Translations under genes and position numbers: made by a program
Origin: Alphaproteobacteria bacterium HGW-Alphaproteobacteria-7
GTDB taxonomy: Bacteria; Pseudomonadota; Alphaproteobacteria; Sphingomonadales; Sphingomonadaceae
Direction of reading: 5' to 3'
Assembly: GCA_002842735.1 (NCBI GenBank)
Contig: PHEB01000015.1
Coordinates: forward strand, 1-64,000
Length of the DNA stretch: 64,000 nt
Shown: positions 53,697 to 62,820 of the stretch, in pieces
Layout of the letters: each line of letters starts with the position of its first letter
Numbering within the stretch: position 1 is the stretch's first letter
The notes under the pieces: generated by a model
Seen by the model: the letters and a program-made list of their open reading frames with translations, nothing else
The model's database searches: none
Told to the model about the DNA's origin: nothing

Positions 53697-53836
53697 GGTG
53701 ATTTAGCTAGGTGCAACAGTGGCAAGTGGCAAGCATCGAGCCGCACGAACGAACAGACGAAATTTACCATGCCCGCCTTTCCCCGGCGGGCGCAGGTGCC
53801 TATGTCCCGTGTGCAGCAACATAGTAAGGAAGCCCG

Positions 53837-54493
53837 ATGACTAGCGCACCCCCTCTTGATGATGCCCAGCTTGCCGCCAGTGTGCTGCCCGCCGGGGCCG
53901 ATCCGTTTGCGCTGTTTGACGAATGGTTCGCCGCAGCCCATGCCAGTGAACCGAATGATTCCAACGCCATGGCGCTCGCCACGGCGACGGCGGATGGCGC
54001 GCCTTCGGTGCGGATGGTGTTGTTGAAGGGCCACGGCGCAGGCGAGATCGCGGGTGGGGGCTTCACCTTTTTCACCAACGCCGAAAGCCGCAAGGGCGCG
54101 CATATCCGCGCCAATATGCAAGCCGCGCTGCTGTTCCACTGGAAAAGTCTGCGCCGCCAGATCCGTATCGAAGGCCCGCTGATCGAAGTCAGCCCCGAGG
54201 CGGCTGACGCTTATTTCCACTCGCGCCCGTTCAAAAGCCAGGTCGGCAGCGCGGCGAGCGACCAATCGCGTGCCCTGCCTGACCGCCAGACCTATTTGAC
54301 CCGCGTGCAGGAAATCTGGGCCGCGCACGAGGGCGACGGCAAGGTGCCGCGCCCGCCGCATTGGACGGGATTCACGCTCAGCCCGCGCCGGATCGAGTTC
54401 TGGATTGATCGTGACAACCGCCTCCACGACCGCCGCGAATTCACGCGCTCTGCGGCCGATGCGCCATGGTCGGACACGCTGCTCTACCCCTGA
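53837..54493 (+). CDS. pdxH: Pyridoxamine 5'-phosphate oxidase PdxH
   Basis: A 218-residue FMN oxidase that makes pyridoxal 5'-phosphate. Family text: P-N-A/S-N-A-M-A-L-A-T-A-T-A-D-G, R-M-V-L-L-K-G, F-F-T-N-A-E-S-R-K-G, R-P-F-K-S-Q-V-G-S-A-A-S-D-Q-S, and the C-terminal R-I-E-F-W-I-D/G-R-D-N-R-L-H-D-R. AAGGAAG lies just before the ATG. Upstream (about 53765-53830) is a CTATGT...ACATAG inverted repeat of unknown role. A PhzF-family gene follows 11 bp later. Confidence 0.95.
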   Translation: MTSAPPLDDAQLAASVLPAGADPFALFDEWFAAAHASEPNDSNAMALATATADGAPSVRMVLLKGHGAGEIAGGGFTFFTNAESRKGAHIRANMQAALLFHWKSLRRQIRIEGPLIEVSPEAADAYFHSRPFKSQVGSAASDQSRALPDRQTYLTRVQEIWAAHEGDGKVPRPPHWTGFTLSPRRIEFWIDRDNRLHDRREFTRSAADAPWSDTLLYP

Positions 54494-54504
54494 GGAACCG
54501 CAAG

Positions 54505-55299
54505 ATGCCGCAATCGATCCCCTATTGGCACGTCGATGCCTTTTCCGCGGTGCCGTTTGGCGGCAATCAGGCGGCGGTGATGGTGCTCGACGAATGGCTG
54601 CCCGATGATGTGCTGGTGGGAATCGCGGCGGAAAACCTGTTTGCCGAAACCGCCTTCGTGGTGCGCGATACGACCGGTGCGGCGGACTGGGAATTGCGCT
54701 GGTGCACGCCCGCCGAAGAGGTGAGACTGTGCGGCCATGCGACACTGGCGAGCGGGCATGTGCTATTGCGCCGGGATGGCGGCGAAAGGGTCACTTTTCG
54801 CACCCGTCAATCGGGCACCCTCGAAGTGCGCCGCGCAAATGGTGCGTATGAAGTGGGGCTACCCTGCATTGCGACGACCCCCGGTGAATGGCCAGAAGCT
54901 TCCGCTTTGCTTGGCGCAGCGCCGCTGGAGACATGGCGCAATCCGCATGGCTACGACCTCTTTCTCTATCCCGACGCGGCGGCAATTCGGGCGTTGGAGC
55001 CTGACCTGCGCGGGCTTGCAAAGTTGGGCAATAATCTGTTCGTCTGCACTGCTCCGGGGCAGCGCACAGATATTGTCAGCCGCGTGTTCGTCCCCGGCGG
55101 CGGGGTGGATGAAGACCCCGTGACCGGCGCCGCCCACGCCGTGCTCACCCCGTTCTGGGCCAAAAAGCTGGGCCGTGATCACTTTACCGCGCATCAGGCG
55201 AGCACGCGCGGCGGCGATCTGACCTGCCGCAAGGACGGGAACCGCGCGTGGCTCGGCGGGCCGTGCGTCACTGTGGTTGAGGGGACCTTCTACCTCTAG
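54505..55299 (+). CDS. PhzF family isomerase/epimerase-like protein
   Basis: A 264-residue protein with the two-lobed diaminopimelate-epimerase-like fold of PhzF. It begins H-V-D-A-F-S-A-V-P-F-G-G-N-Q-A-A-V, and the catalytic Glu lies in F-A-E-T-A-F-V; later G-H-A-T-L-A-S-G-H and D-P-V-T-G-A-A-H-A complete the signature. PhzF catalyses isomerisation in phenazine synthesis, but here no phenazine genes are near, so the substrate is unknown. GAGGAA at 54492-54497 selects the ATG at 54505; the pdxH stop is 11 bp away. Confidence 0.9.
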   Translation: MPQSIPYWHVDAFSAVPFGGNQAAVMVLDEWLPDDVLVGIAAENLFAETAFVVRDTTGAADWELRWCTPAEEVRLCGHATLASGHVLLRRDGGERVTFRTRQSGTLEVRRANGAYEVGLPCIATTPGEWPEASALLGAAPLETWRNPHGYDLFLYPDAAAIRALEPDLRGLAKLGNNLFVCTAPGQRTDIVSRVFVPGGGVDEDPVTGAAHAVLTPFWAKKLGRDHFTAHQASTRGGDLTCRKDGNRAWLGGPCVTVVEGTFYL

Positions 55300-55350
55300 C
55301 CAGCCAACCATTCCGTGATCCCCCGCGCCCCTGCGCGGGAGCGCGCTGCT

Positions 55351-56496
55351 TTATCTCACCGGATACAAATCCAGCACATCGGCCGCCTGTTGCAGCATCG
55401 GTGGGCGCTGCGCACTGTCCGAATGGCCGAGCCGTACCAGCGTCACGCGCTGTTCGGGCGAAACCAACACATATTGCCCCATATGCCCGATCAGCGAAAA
55501 CAGGCTTGTCGGCGCGCGGGTCGGGAACAGCGGGTGCTGGCCGGGCTCTGCGCCGGGAATCGGACGGTTGAGCCAGGTCTGGAACCCATAATGCGGGTTG
55601 GCGGGGCTGGGGGTCACCATTGCTTCGATCCAGCGTTGCGGCACCAGTTGTTCACCACTGGGCGCGCGGCCTTTCAATCGCAGAAATTCCCCGAATTTGG
55701 CCCAGTCGCGCGCGCTGGCGTGCATCAGGCTGCCGCCGATCATCGTGCCTGATGCATCGAATTCGGGCACCATGCTGGTCATGCCCAGCGGGCCGAACAG
55801 CCGCACTTGCAGATAATCCGCTACCGCCTGCCGCCGGGCATCGGGCGCGTCGCTATCCGTTAGCGCGCGCGCGGCAATATCGGCGAGGATCACGCTGGTG
55901 TTTGATGAATACTCGAACTTGTCACCCGGTTCGGCCTCCAGCGGTTGTTCGCTTGCCCAGCGCGCCATGTCATCGCGCCCGTCAAGAAACAGCATTCGCA
56001 CTTCGCTGCTTTCATAGGGCGGATCGCCCGCTTCGGTGTGTCGCAGTCCGCTGCGCATTTGCAGCAGGTGGCGCAAGGTAATCTCGGCGCGCGGATCGCC
56101 GGGGCGCTGCCACAGCGGCACGGGCGCAGGGGCACCCAGGCTCAGCTTGCCATCTGCGATCAGCATCCCGATCAGCACCCCGGTAACCGTCTTGGCCATC
56201 GACCAGCTGATAAAACGGGTGTCCTTGTCATAGCCCGGCCCATAGCGTTCGGCGGCGAGCTTGCCGTTCGCCATCACCACGACCGCGCGGGTTTCACCCA
56301 GCCCTTCCATCGTGAACAGATCGTCGATCTGCCGGGCGAGCTGATCCTTGGGTGCGCCCGCATCATCGGTCACAACCGCCAGCGCAGCCTCGGACAGCGG
56401 CGTTTCGGCAGGCGGCGCGGCGGTGCATCCGCTCAGTATCAGCAGGACTGGCGCGATCAGGTGCGCGCGGTTATGGCTTCGTTGGTTCAGGGTCAT
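55351..56496 (-). CDS. Serine hydrolase, beta-lactamase class C family lipoprotein
   Basis: A 381-residue protein with a lipobox (L-I-L-S-G-C-T-A, Cys at about residue 24), so it is probably membrane-anchored in the periplasm. The active-site S-x-x-K is S-M-A-K in F-I-S-W-S-M-A-K-T-V, with the second motif Y-S-S in F-E-Y-S-S-N-T-S. It lies in the class C penicillin-binding/esterase group (AmpH, EstB-like); resistance activity should not be assumed. ATG at 56496 fits the signal peptide. It is divergent from a small membrane protein. Confidence 0.88.
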   Translation of the reverse strand: MTLNQRSHNRAHLIAPVLLILSGCTAAPPAETPLSEAALAVVTDDAGAPKDQLARQIDDLFTMEGLGETRAVVVMANGKLAAERYGPGYDKDTRFISWSMAKTVTGVLIGMLIADGKLSLGAPAPVPLWQRPGDPRAEITLRHLLQMRSGLRHTEAGDPPYESSEVRMLFLDGRDDMARWASEQPLEAEPGDKFEYSSNTSVILADIAARALTDSDAPDARRQAVADYLQVRLFGPLGMTSMVPEFDASGTMIGGSLMHASARDWAKFGEFLRLKGRAPSGEQLVPQRWIEAMVTPSPANPHYGFQTWLNRPIPGAEPGQHPLFPTRAPTSLFSLIGHMGQYVLVSPEQRVTLVRLGHSDSAQRPPMLQQAADVLDLYPVR

Positions 56497-56531
56497 CGCA
56501 CCCTCAATTCCCGATGTGGAAAGGCTTGGCA

Positions 56532-56894
56532 ATGGCGAAATCACCTTCCCCGACCCGCAAGCGCGGCGCGCGCTTCGGTTTGAACACGGGGCTGTGGCTG
56601 CTCGTATTCATAATTGCGGCGCTTGGCGCGGCGGTGTGGGCGTTCCGCGAACCGATAAAAGGTTATGGCAGCATCGCGTCGGCCTATTCGGCGCGGGTCG
56701 CCTGTTCGTGCCGGTTCGTTGCCGGGCGCAGCCTTGATGACTGCACCAAGGATAAGCTGGCGGGGATGGAGGCGGTGACGCTGTCGGATGACCCGGCAAC
56801 CCAAAGCGTGACCGCGCGTTTCCCATTGGTGGCCGATGCAACCGCGACCTACCGCAAAGGCTATGGCTGTGTGCTGGAGAAGTGGGAGGAGTAA
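56532..56894 (+). CDS. Small single-pass membrane protein with Cys residues
   Basis: A 120-residue protein: a basic N-terminus (K-S-P-S-P-T-R-K-R-G-A-R), one hydrophobic helix (about 20-38), and a periplasmic part with Cys residues in V-A-C-S-C-R-F, D-D-C-T-K and Y-G-C-V-L. GGAAAGG lies eight bases before the ATG at 56532. The frame is open further upstream but only as an overlap with the divergent serine hydrolase gene. I do not recognise the family; the position close to a serine hydrolase may suggest a shared regulatory region. Confidence 0.7.
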   Translation: MAKSPSPTRKRGARFGLNTGLWLLVFIIAALGAAVWAFREPIKGYGSIASAYSARVACSCRFVAGRSLDDCTKDKLAGMEAVTLSDDPATQSVTARFPLVADATATYRKGYGCVLEKWEE

Positions 56895-56961
56895 GTCCCC
56901 ACCGATTCAACCTCACCGGCATTCAAGCGGATTTCAAATGCAGGTTCAGAACCTGATCCCA

Positions 56962-57564
56962 TTAATCAGACGGCGGGTCAGTATTCACATCGGCGTCGCC
57001 ATTCATGGTTGTGGATCCGGATATTCGCAGCTTCTCTTGCCGGTGAACCTGAGACATTGATATTGTATGATCAACGCCCTTGATCGTTATTGCGATGGTT
57101 CCCTCCTCAGTATAACTGATCAATCCTTTTTCTTTCAGATACCAGATGTGAAAATCAAATGCTTCGTCGGAACATCCGACAAGTTTTTGCAATGAATATT
57201 GCCCAACGCCCGCATCCTGGGCAAAGCTGCGCCTGCGACGATATAGGTGCATCAATAGCTTTTCGTGGGCCTCGCCATCCGAAAGCGCGAGCTGTTCCCC
57301 TTCTGCGCTGAATTCGCTTTCCGCAAAGGGGAAACCGATTTTGGCAGCATATTCATCGTCATACTTTGCCCGATCGTCGGGGTTTTTCAATGCTCTGTAT
57401 GCTTCCAGAACGTCCCGTAATTTGTCGGTATCGGCGGTTTCGGGATGATCGGGATGGTATCGCTTCGCCAGATTGCGATACGCAGTTTCCAGCGTTTGCA
57501 GATCGCATCTGGGGTGCACATGAAGAACCGCGTAGAAGTCAACAAAGGCTTGATCAGTCGTCAT
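56962..57564 (-). CDS. J-domain protein with winged-helix-like C-terminus
   Basis: A 200-residue protein. Residues 9-68 are a J-domain (F-Y-A-V-L-H-V-H, H-P-D in R-Y-H-P-D-H-P). The C-terminal part (about 95-185) reads like a winged helix of the kind seen in small DNA-binding proteins: L-Y-R-R-R-R-S, S-L-Q-K-L-V-G-C-S-D-E-A-F-D-F-H-I-W-Y-L-K-E-K-G-L-I, then T-E-E-G-T-I-A-I-T-I-K-G-V-D-H. Such a fusion would tie DnaK recruitment to DNA or RNA binding. The start ATG at 57564 is the best because homology begins there. The gene is alone, A/T-richer than its neighbours. Confidence 0.8.
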   Translation of the reverse strand: MTTDQAFVDFYAVLHVHPRCDLQTLETAYRNLAKRYHPDHPETADTDKLRDVLEAYRALKNPDDRAKYDDEYAAKIGFPFAESEFSAEGEQLALSDGEAHEKLLMHLYRRRRSFAQDAGVGQYSLQKLVGCSDEAFDFHIWYLKEKGLISYTEEGTIAITIKGVDHTISMSQVHRQEKLRISGSTTMNGDADVNTDPPSD

Positions 57565-57721
57565 TCTCGATACCCCCCGGTGCCCTACTCGACTGTCAGC
57601 GAGTAAAATGCCCGAACAGTATCGCAACGCGGCCATGCGGACGCAAGACGCTTATCATCTTTGTTGGCCGCTGCACGGCGGAACCGGCTGAGAGGCTGGG
57701 AAATGGTCGCGGGTTAGCCCC

Positions 57722-59611
57722 TCACCCCCGATACAGCCCGTCGATCCGTTCCTGATACCGCTCACGGATCTTGTGGCGTCTGATCTTCATGCTCGGGGTC
57801 ATTTCCTCGTTCTCGATCGAGAACGCCTCATCCGCAAAGGCGAATTGGCGCACTTTTTCGACCACCGACAGATCGGCATTGGTGCGATCCACCGCGGCGC
57901 GCACTGCGTTTTTGAAGGCGGGCAGTTCCTGCAACGCCTTCAAATCGAATTTCTCGTCATTCTCGCGCGCCCATTCGAGCGCCCATTCGGCATCGGGCAC
58001 AATCAGCCCGACCACGTAAGGCCGCTTGTCCCCGCTCACCATCGCCTGCGCGATTTCGGGCTGGAGCGTCAGCATCCCTTCGACCTTTTGCGGGGCGATA
58101 TTGTCACCCTTGTCGTTGACGATCATGTCCTTCTTGCGATCGGTGATGACGATCCGGCCCTTGTTGTCCAGGTGCCCGATATCACCGGTATGCAGCCAGG
58201 GTCTCCCGTTTTGATCCTCCGGATCGGGTTGCAACGTGCGCGCGGTTTCCGCCTCGTTGCGCCAGTAGCCGTGCATCACCAGCTCGCCGCGCACCAGAAT
58301 CTCGCCATCTTCGGCAATGCGCACTTCCACGCCCCTGAGCGGCGGGCCGACGGTATCCATCTTGAGGCCGACCTTGGGACGGTTGCAGCTGATCACCGGC
58401 CCTGCTTCGGTCTGGCCGTAGCCTTGCAACATGGTAAGGCCCATCGCATCGAAGAAATTGCCGACTTCGGGATTGAGCGGCGCGCCGCCTGACACCATCG
58501 CCTTGATCCGCCCGCCAAACTTGGCGCGAATCTTGGGGCGCAGGGTTTTTTCGACGAGGAAATCCACCGGCTTGTCACGCAGGCGTTTTTTGCCCTCTGT
58601 GGCTTTACCAGCGATCCTGAGCGCGCTGTCCATCATGAAATTGGCGACTTTGCCCTGCTTTTCGACCTGTTTCATGATCCGTGTGCGCAGAACTTCGAAC
58701 AGGCGCGGGACGACGACCATGATGGTGGGGCGCGTTTCCTCGATATTCGATGCGAGCTTTTCCAGCCCTTCCGAATAGAAGATTTCCGCACCCACCCCGA
58801 TCGGCAGATATTGCCCGCCCGAATGTTCATAGGCGTGCGACAGCGGCAGGAACGACAGGAAGCGTTCGTCGGTGATGCCGAAATCTTCGATCAGCACCTC
58901 AGCCGCGCCTGCGACATTGCACAGGATCGCGCCGTGGTGCTGCATCACCCCGCGCGGTGCGCCGCCGGTGCCGCTGGTGTAGATCAGGCAGGCGGTGTCA
59001 TCGCGCTGAATGCCGGCAATGCGCGCGTCTACCGCCGCACGTGCGGCTGCCGCATCGCCGGAAATCAGCGCGGCCCAATCGTGATATTCAAAGCTGCCCG
59101 ATTGCTGGCGCTTGAGATCCTCGATCCCGATCACGTGTTCGGCCAATCCGGTCTGACCGATCGCGCCAACCACCGGGGCGAGCAGTTTTTCGTTCGAAAC
59201 GAACACCGCCCTCGCGCCCGAATTATCAAGGATATGCGCGTGATCGCGGCGGGTGTTGGTGGTGTAGGTCGGCACGGTGATGCACCCGGCGGCCATGATG
59301 GCGAGGTCAGCGATGCACCATTCAGGTCGGTTTTCCGAAACCAGCGCCACCCGGTCGCCATCATTCAACCCCATGCCGCGCAGGCTTTCCGCCAGCAGGC
59401 ACACCTGCTCTGCCGCGGAACGCCAGCTTTGGGTCACCCATTGCCCGCCCGCCTTGTGGCCCAGAAACGGCGCGTCGCCCTTGGCATCGGCGCGTTTGAG
59501 GAACAGCTCGACGAGGTTCTGCGCCCCATCAATATCCTGCAACAGATGGTGATCCGCAGGATTGACCACCGCGCGGGCAGCGTGAAGCTGTGTGGGGGAT
59601 TGCACTGGCAA
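57722..59611 (-). CDS. AMP-dependent long-chain acyl-CoA synthetase
   Basis: A 629-residue ligase of the long ACSL/FadD15 type. The P-loop is Y-T-S-G-T-G-G-A-P-R-G-V, followed by L-S-H-A-Y-E-H, G-Y-G-Q-T-E, T-G-D-I-G-H-L-D and D-R-K-K-D. Length and the R-G-V-M-Q-H-H-G motif set it apart from the FadD-like protein at 10-11.8 kb, so the cell has at least two fatty-acid activating enzymes. It is monocistronic as far as I can see. Confidence 0.92.
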   Translation of the reverse strand: MPVQSPTQLHAARAVVNPADHHLLQDIDGAQNLVELFLKRADAKGDAPFLGHKAGGQWVTQSWRSAAEQVCLLAESLRGMGLNDGDRVALVSENRPEWCIADLAIMAAGCITVPTYTTNTRRDHAHILDNSGARAVFVSNEKLLAPVVGAIGQTGLAEHVIGIEDLKRQQSGSFEYHDWAALISGDAAAARAAVDARIAGIQRDDTACLIYTSGTGGAPRGVMQHHGAILCNVAGAAEVLIEDFGITDERFLSFLPLSHAYEHSGGQYLPIGVGAEIFYSEGLEKLASNIEETRPTIMVVVPRLFEVLRTRIMKQVEKQGKVANFMMDSALRIAGKATEGKKRLRDKPVDFLVEKTLRPKIRAKFGGRIKAMVSGGAPLNPEVGNFFDAMGLTMLQGYGQTEAGPVISCNRPKVGLKMDTVGPPLRGVEVRIAEDGEILVRGELVMHGYWRNEAETARTLQPDPEDQNGRPWLHTGDIGHLDNKGRIVITDRKKDMIVNDKGDNIAPQKVEGMLTLQPEIAQAMVSGDKRPYVVGLIVPDAEWALEWARENDEKFDLKALQELPAFKNAVRAAVDRTNADLSVVEKVRQFAFADEAFSIENEEMTPSMKIRRHKIRERYQERIDGLYRG

Positions 59612-59726
59612 AGGCTCCTGATCCCTTCGAATAGTATTCGGGGTTCATGTGCGCCCCCCGTGAAGCCGCAGATTAGAAGCTGATTGCGGGAGCGGCAAGC
59701 GGTGTGCGCAGCAATGTGCTCAAATG

Positions 59727-61445
59727 CTATTCATAGGCCAGATTGCTTTGCAGGCGCGGGTCCACCGCCACTTCCCAGCCGCCATCGGGCAAAAGCCGCA
59801 GGGCATTGGCCTTGAGCGGCGGCGTGCCTGTGCGGATACTGGCATGGCCAAGCGCCTTGAGTGCGGCCTCCATGCCTTCGAGCGCGGTGCCTTCCTCGAT
59901 CAACACGCTATCGCCAAAGCTCATGATGAACGGCAGGCCCAGCGCACTTTCCGCTGACAGGTCGAAATCCACCACGCCGATGATCGCGCGGGCAACCTGC
60001 ACCGGGATCGTCGGGCCGCCCGCCGCGCCGATGACCAGCACAATCCGGCCATCGGCATCATAGACGATTGTCGGCGCCATCGACGAGCGCGGGCGCTTTC
60101 CGCCTTCGACCCGGTTGGCGACCGGCTTGCCATCGGCTTCGGGGGTGAGGGTGAAATCGGTGAGTTCGTTGTTGAGATAAAACCCGCGCCAATACAGCCC
60201 CGATCCGAACGCACCTTCGACGGTAGAGGTGTAGCTGATGGCGTTGCCCGCACCGTCAACAATCGCGAAATGGGTGGTACCATTTTCCGGTTCCTCCGGC
60301 CCGTCACCGCGTGCCAGCGGCGCACCGGGCGGCACGCCTGCTTCGGCCTTGGCAAGCGCGGTGTCAGGGGAAATCAGCATGGCACGCTGTTTGAGGTAGC
60401 CCGCATCGACCAGCCCGGCGACGGGGACTTCGACGAAATCGGCGTCGCCTGAATACAGCTCGCGATCAGCGTAGGCGAGCCGCTGGCTTTCAACGAACAG
60501 ATGCCAGAATTGCGGATTGTCCGGGCCGAGCGCGGCCAGATCAAAGCCTTCCAATTGCGCGAGCATCTGCACCACCGCGACCCCGCCCGACGACGGCGGC
60601 CCCATCCCGCATACCCGGTAAACACGGTATGGGGTGCATACCGGCGCGCGTTCTTTCGCCTGATAGGCGGTAATATCGGCGGGCGTCATGCGCCCATCCT
60701 GCGGGGTTTCGCCCGCCACGTAATTGGCGAGCGCGGCGGCGGCGCTGTCACCATACATCGCCTCTGGCCCGGCCTTGGCGAGCGTTTCCAGCGTATCGGC
60801 CAGCGCAGGCACGCGCACCGTCGCGCCAATCGGCAACGGTTCGCCATCGGCACCGAAAAACACCGTGCGTGCGGCAGCGGTCTTGTCCGCCCGGCCCCTG
60901 TTCGCAGCTAGTGATTCGTGCAGCCGCCGGTTCATGGTGAAGCCATCGCGGGCGAGCGCAATCGCAGGCTCGAACAGCGCGGCCCAGGGCAGCGTGCCGT
61001 GTTTCGCATGGGCTTCGGCGGCGAGCGCGATGTTGCCCGGCACCCCGACGCTGAGGCCCGAAAACACGCGGATTTCGCGCGCCAGCACCTTTTCATCGGC
61101 ATCAAGGAAGCGATTGCCCGTGGCGGTGGCAGGCGCGGTCTCACGCCCGTCGAAAGTGGTCAGCGCGCCGGATTCGCCGTCAGCGCGCAGCATGAACCCG
61201 CCCCCGCCGATGCCCGAGCTTTGCGGTTCGACCACGGTCAGCGCCAGCATCACCGCGATGCCTGCGTCAACCGCTGACCCCCCTTGCGCAAGGATAGCCT
61301 CCCCCGCTGCCGTCGCGCGCGGATCGGCGCTGCTGACTGCGCCTGCGGGGATCGGCACCGCAGCAGCGGTTTGCGGAGCGGGTGTGGCGGTGCAGGCTGC
61401 AGCAGCAAGAGCCAGCGGGGCGATCAGATGATGAAACAAACGCAT
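59727..61445 (-). CDS. ggt: Gamma-glutamyltransferase
   Basis: A 572-residue Ntn hydrolase. A signal-peptide-like N-terminus contains A-A-A-A-C, possibly a lipobox (Cys near 18). The large subunit has G-G-S-A-V-D-A-G-I-A, P-Q-S-S-G-I-G-G-G-G and D-G-R-E-T-A-P. Autocleavage should occur before the Thr in E-N-G-T-T-H-F-A-I-V-D. G-S-G-L and R-P-R-S-S-M-A-P-T are also in place. It hydrolyses or transfers the gamma-glutamyl group of glutathione in the periplasm. It starts ten bases after the pyrD stop, so both are cotranscribed. Confidence 0.95.
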   Translation of the reverse strand: MRLFHHLIAPLALAAAACTATPAPQTAAAVPIPAGAVSSADPRATAAGEAILAQGGSAVDAGIAVMLALTVVEPQSSGIGGGGFMLRADGESGALTTFDGRETAPATATGNRFLDADEKVLAREIRVFSGLSVGVPGNIALAAEAHAKHGTLPWAALFEPAIALARDGFTMNRRLHESLAANRGRADKTAAARTVFFGADGEPLPIGATVRVPALADTLETLAKAGPEAMYGDSAAAALANYVAGETPQDGRMTPADITAYQAKERAPVCTPYRVYRVCGMGPPSSGGVAVVQMLAQLEGFDLAALGPDNPQFWHLFVESQRLAYADRELYSGDADFVEVPVAGLVDAGYLKQRAMLISPDTALAKAEAGVPPGAPLARGDGPEEPENGTTHFAIVDGAGNAISYTSTVEGAFGSGLYWRGFYLNNELTDFTLTPEADGKPVANRVEGGKRPRSSMAPTIVYDADGRIVLVIGAAGGPTIPVQVARAIIGVVDFDLSAESALGLPFIMSFGDSVLIEEGTALEGMEAALKALGHASIRTGTPPLKANALRLLPDGGWEVAVDPRLQSNLAYE

Positions 61446-61455
61446 GAAACGCTCG

Positions 61456-62499
61456 CTATTCGCTTCCCACCGCTTCGGCAATGCTGGTGAAGCCATCGCG
61501 CCGCATCAGAACCTCCAACCCGCGCACGATCCGCGCGCCAAGCCCCGGCCCTTCATAGACCATCGCCGAATAGAGCTGCACCAGACTGGCCCCGGCTCGG
61601 ATCCGTTCCCACGCGTGCTGCGCGCTGGCGATGCCGCCCACGCCCACCAGCGGGATTGCGCCGCCGGTCGCCTTGCGGAAATCGCGCAGCCGTTGCAGCG
61701 CCAGATCGCGCAGCGGTTCACCCGACAGCCCGCCTGCCTCACCCGCGTGGTGTGATCGCAAGGCGGGCCGCGAAATCGTGGTGTTGGAAACCACCAGCGC
61801 GCCCAACTGCTTGTCGATAGCGATCCGCGCAATTGCGTCGATATCCGCAGGCTCCAGATCGGGCGCAACCTTGAGGAAGATCGGCGGGGGCGCGTTACAC
61901 TCGGCCTCGGCCCGCGCGGCGATCACCGCATCGATCAACGCGGTCAGCGCGGCTTCATCCTGCAAGGCGCGCAGGCCCGGCGTGTTCGGGCTGGAGATAT
62001 TGACGCACAGATAGCTTGCGAACGGGGCCATCATTCTGGCCATCACCGCGTAATCAGCAATGCGATCCGGCGAATCCTTGTTGGCCCCGATATTGACCCC
62101 GACAATGCCGGGCCATGCTGCGCGCGCGCGCAACCGGCCGAGCGCCGCTGCGCCGCCACCATTGTTGAACCCCATGCGGTTGATGACGGCCTTGTCTTCA
62201 ACCAAGCGGAACAGGCGCGGTTTGGGGTTGCCCACCTGCGGCAGCGGCGTGATCGAGCCGACTTCGGTGAACCCGAAACCGAGGCTGAGCAGCGCATCGG
62301 GCACCTCGGCATCCTTATCGAACCCCGCCGCGACGCCGACCGGATTGGGGAAGGTGAGCCCTGCAACCGTAATCGCCAGCCCATCAGGGGCAGGCTTTGA
62401 TGTGCGAAGCGGCAGCGCGGAAAGCGCGCGAATCGCCAATCGGTGTCCGGTTTCCGGATCGAACGCGAACATGGCGGGCTTGAGCAAATGAAACAGCAT
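61456..62499 (-). CDS. pyrD: Dihydroorotate dehydrogenase (quinone), class 2
   Basis: A 347-residue FMN enzyme of pyrimidine synthesis that passes electrons to ubiquinone. Family text: N-P-V-G-V-A-A-G-F-D-K-D, G-F-T-E-V-G-S-I-T, R-L-x-E-D-K-A-V-I-N-R-M-G-F-N-N, V-N-I-G-A-N-K-D and N-I-S-S-P-N-T-P-G-L-R. The catalytic Ser of class 2 lies in N-I-S-S-P-N-T-P. The N-terminal helices for membrane binding are present. ATG at 62499 fits the family. ggt follows. Confidence 0.96.
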   Translation of the reverse strand: MLFHLLKPAMFAFDPETGHRLAIRALSALPLRTSKPAPDGLAITVAGLTFPNPVGVAAGFDKDAEVPDALLSLGFGFTEVGSITPLPQVGNPKPRLFRLVEDKAVINRMGFNNGGGAAALGRLRARAAWPGIVGVNIGANKDSPDRIADYAVMARMMAPFASYLCVNISSPNTPGLRALQDEAALTALIDAVIAARAEAECNAPPPIFLKVAPDLEPADIDAIARIAIDKQLGALVVSNTTISRPALRSHHAGEAGGLSGEPLRDLALQRLRDFRKATGGAIPLVGVGGIASAQHAWERIRAGASLVQLYSAMVYEGPGLGARIVRGLEVLMRRDGFTSIAEAVGSE

Positions 62500-62649
62500 G
62501 GGAATCGCGCCTATGGCAGTGCGCGGCAGGTGTCGATGATTCGAACAACACACCTTCACGCTTTATCGCCTAACCCCAGGTGAATATGACATTCTTGTAA
62601 TATGTTACCTTGCCAGCCGATGGATTTTTTTGTCGCTTGCATACAATCC

Positions 62650-62764
62650 CGCAGACGATTCGTAGGCTAAGGCAATTCTTGCGACCCGAAGGACTCGGAG
62701 CATCATTGCAAAGAGTTCCTCAACTTTCATAGGCGGCGCTCCGCAAGGAGCGCCGCCTTTTTTT
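62650..62764 (+). ncRNA. Candidate small RNA ending in an orphan intrinsic terminator
   Basis: A plus-strand transcript must end at the terminator at 62731-62764, because no plus-strand gene lies upstream before the divergent pyrD start. The 5' end is not visible; an extent of about 80-130 bases from near 62650 is my estimate. The segment just before the terminator (AGTTCCTCAACTTTC, about 62714-62728) is unpaired and contains UCCUC, able to pair with ribosome-binding sites. Confidence 0.4.
62731..62764 (+). terminator. Intrinsic terminator
   Basis: A perfect 12-bp stem (62731-62742 with 62747-62758) has a GCAA loop and runs into seven T (62758-62764). This is the strongest rho-independent terminator in the window. 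It works on the plus strand only, because the other strand has no T-run on the outer side. Confidence 0.9.
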
Positions 62765-62820
62765 GACCGTCTCATTTTTGACTGCGGAAACAAATGCAGT
62801 AATAGTGGGTTGGGTAAGTT

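Larger units (their letters stand above)
62500..62820. other. Gene-free divergent region between pyrD and araC-like gene
   Basis: A 321-bp gap between two divergent genes. The left part (about 62580-62660) is A/T-richer and probably holds promoters. The right part has a strong intrinsic terminator at 62731-62764 that points away from any annotated gene. A frame of 80 codons on the minus strand (62605-62847) overlaps the AraC-family start and is not convincing. Confidence 0.75.

Noticed and set aside
52599-53840. 413-codon plus-strand frame opposite the CbpA-like DnaJ
   Set aside because: The opposite strand carries a clear J-domain and its C-terminal domains; this frame has no family match.
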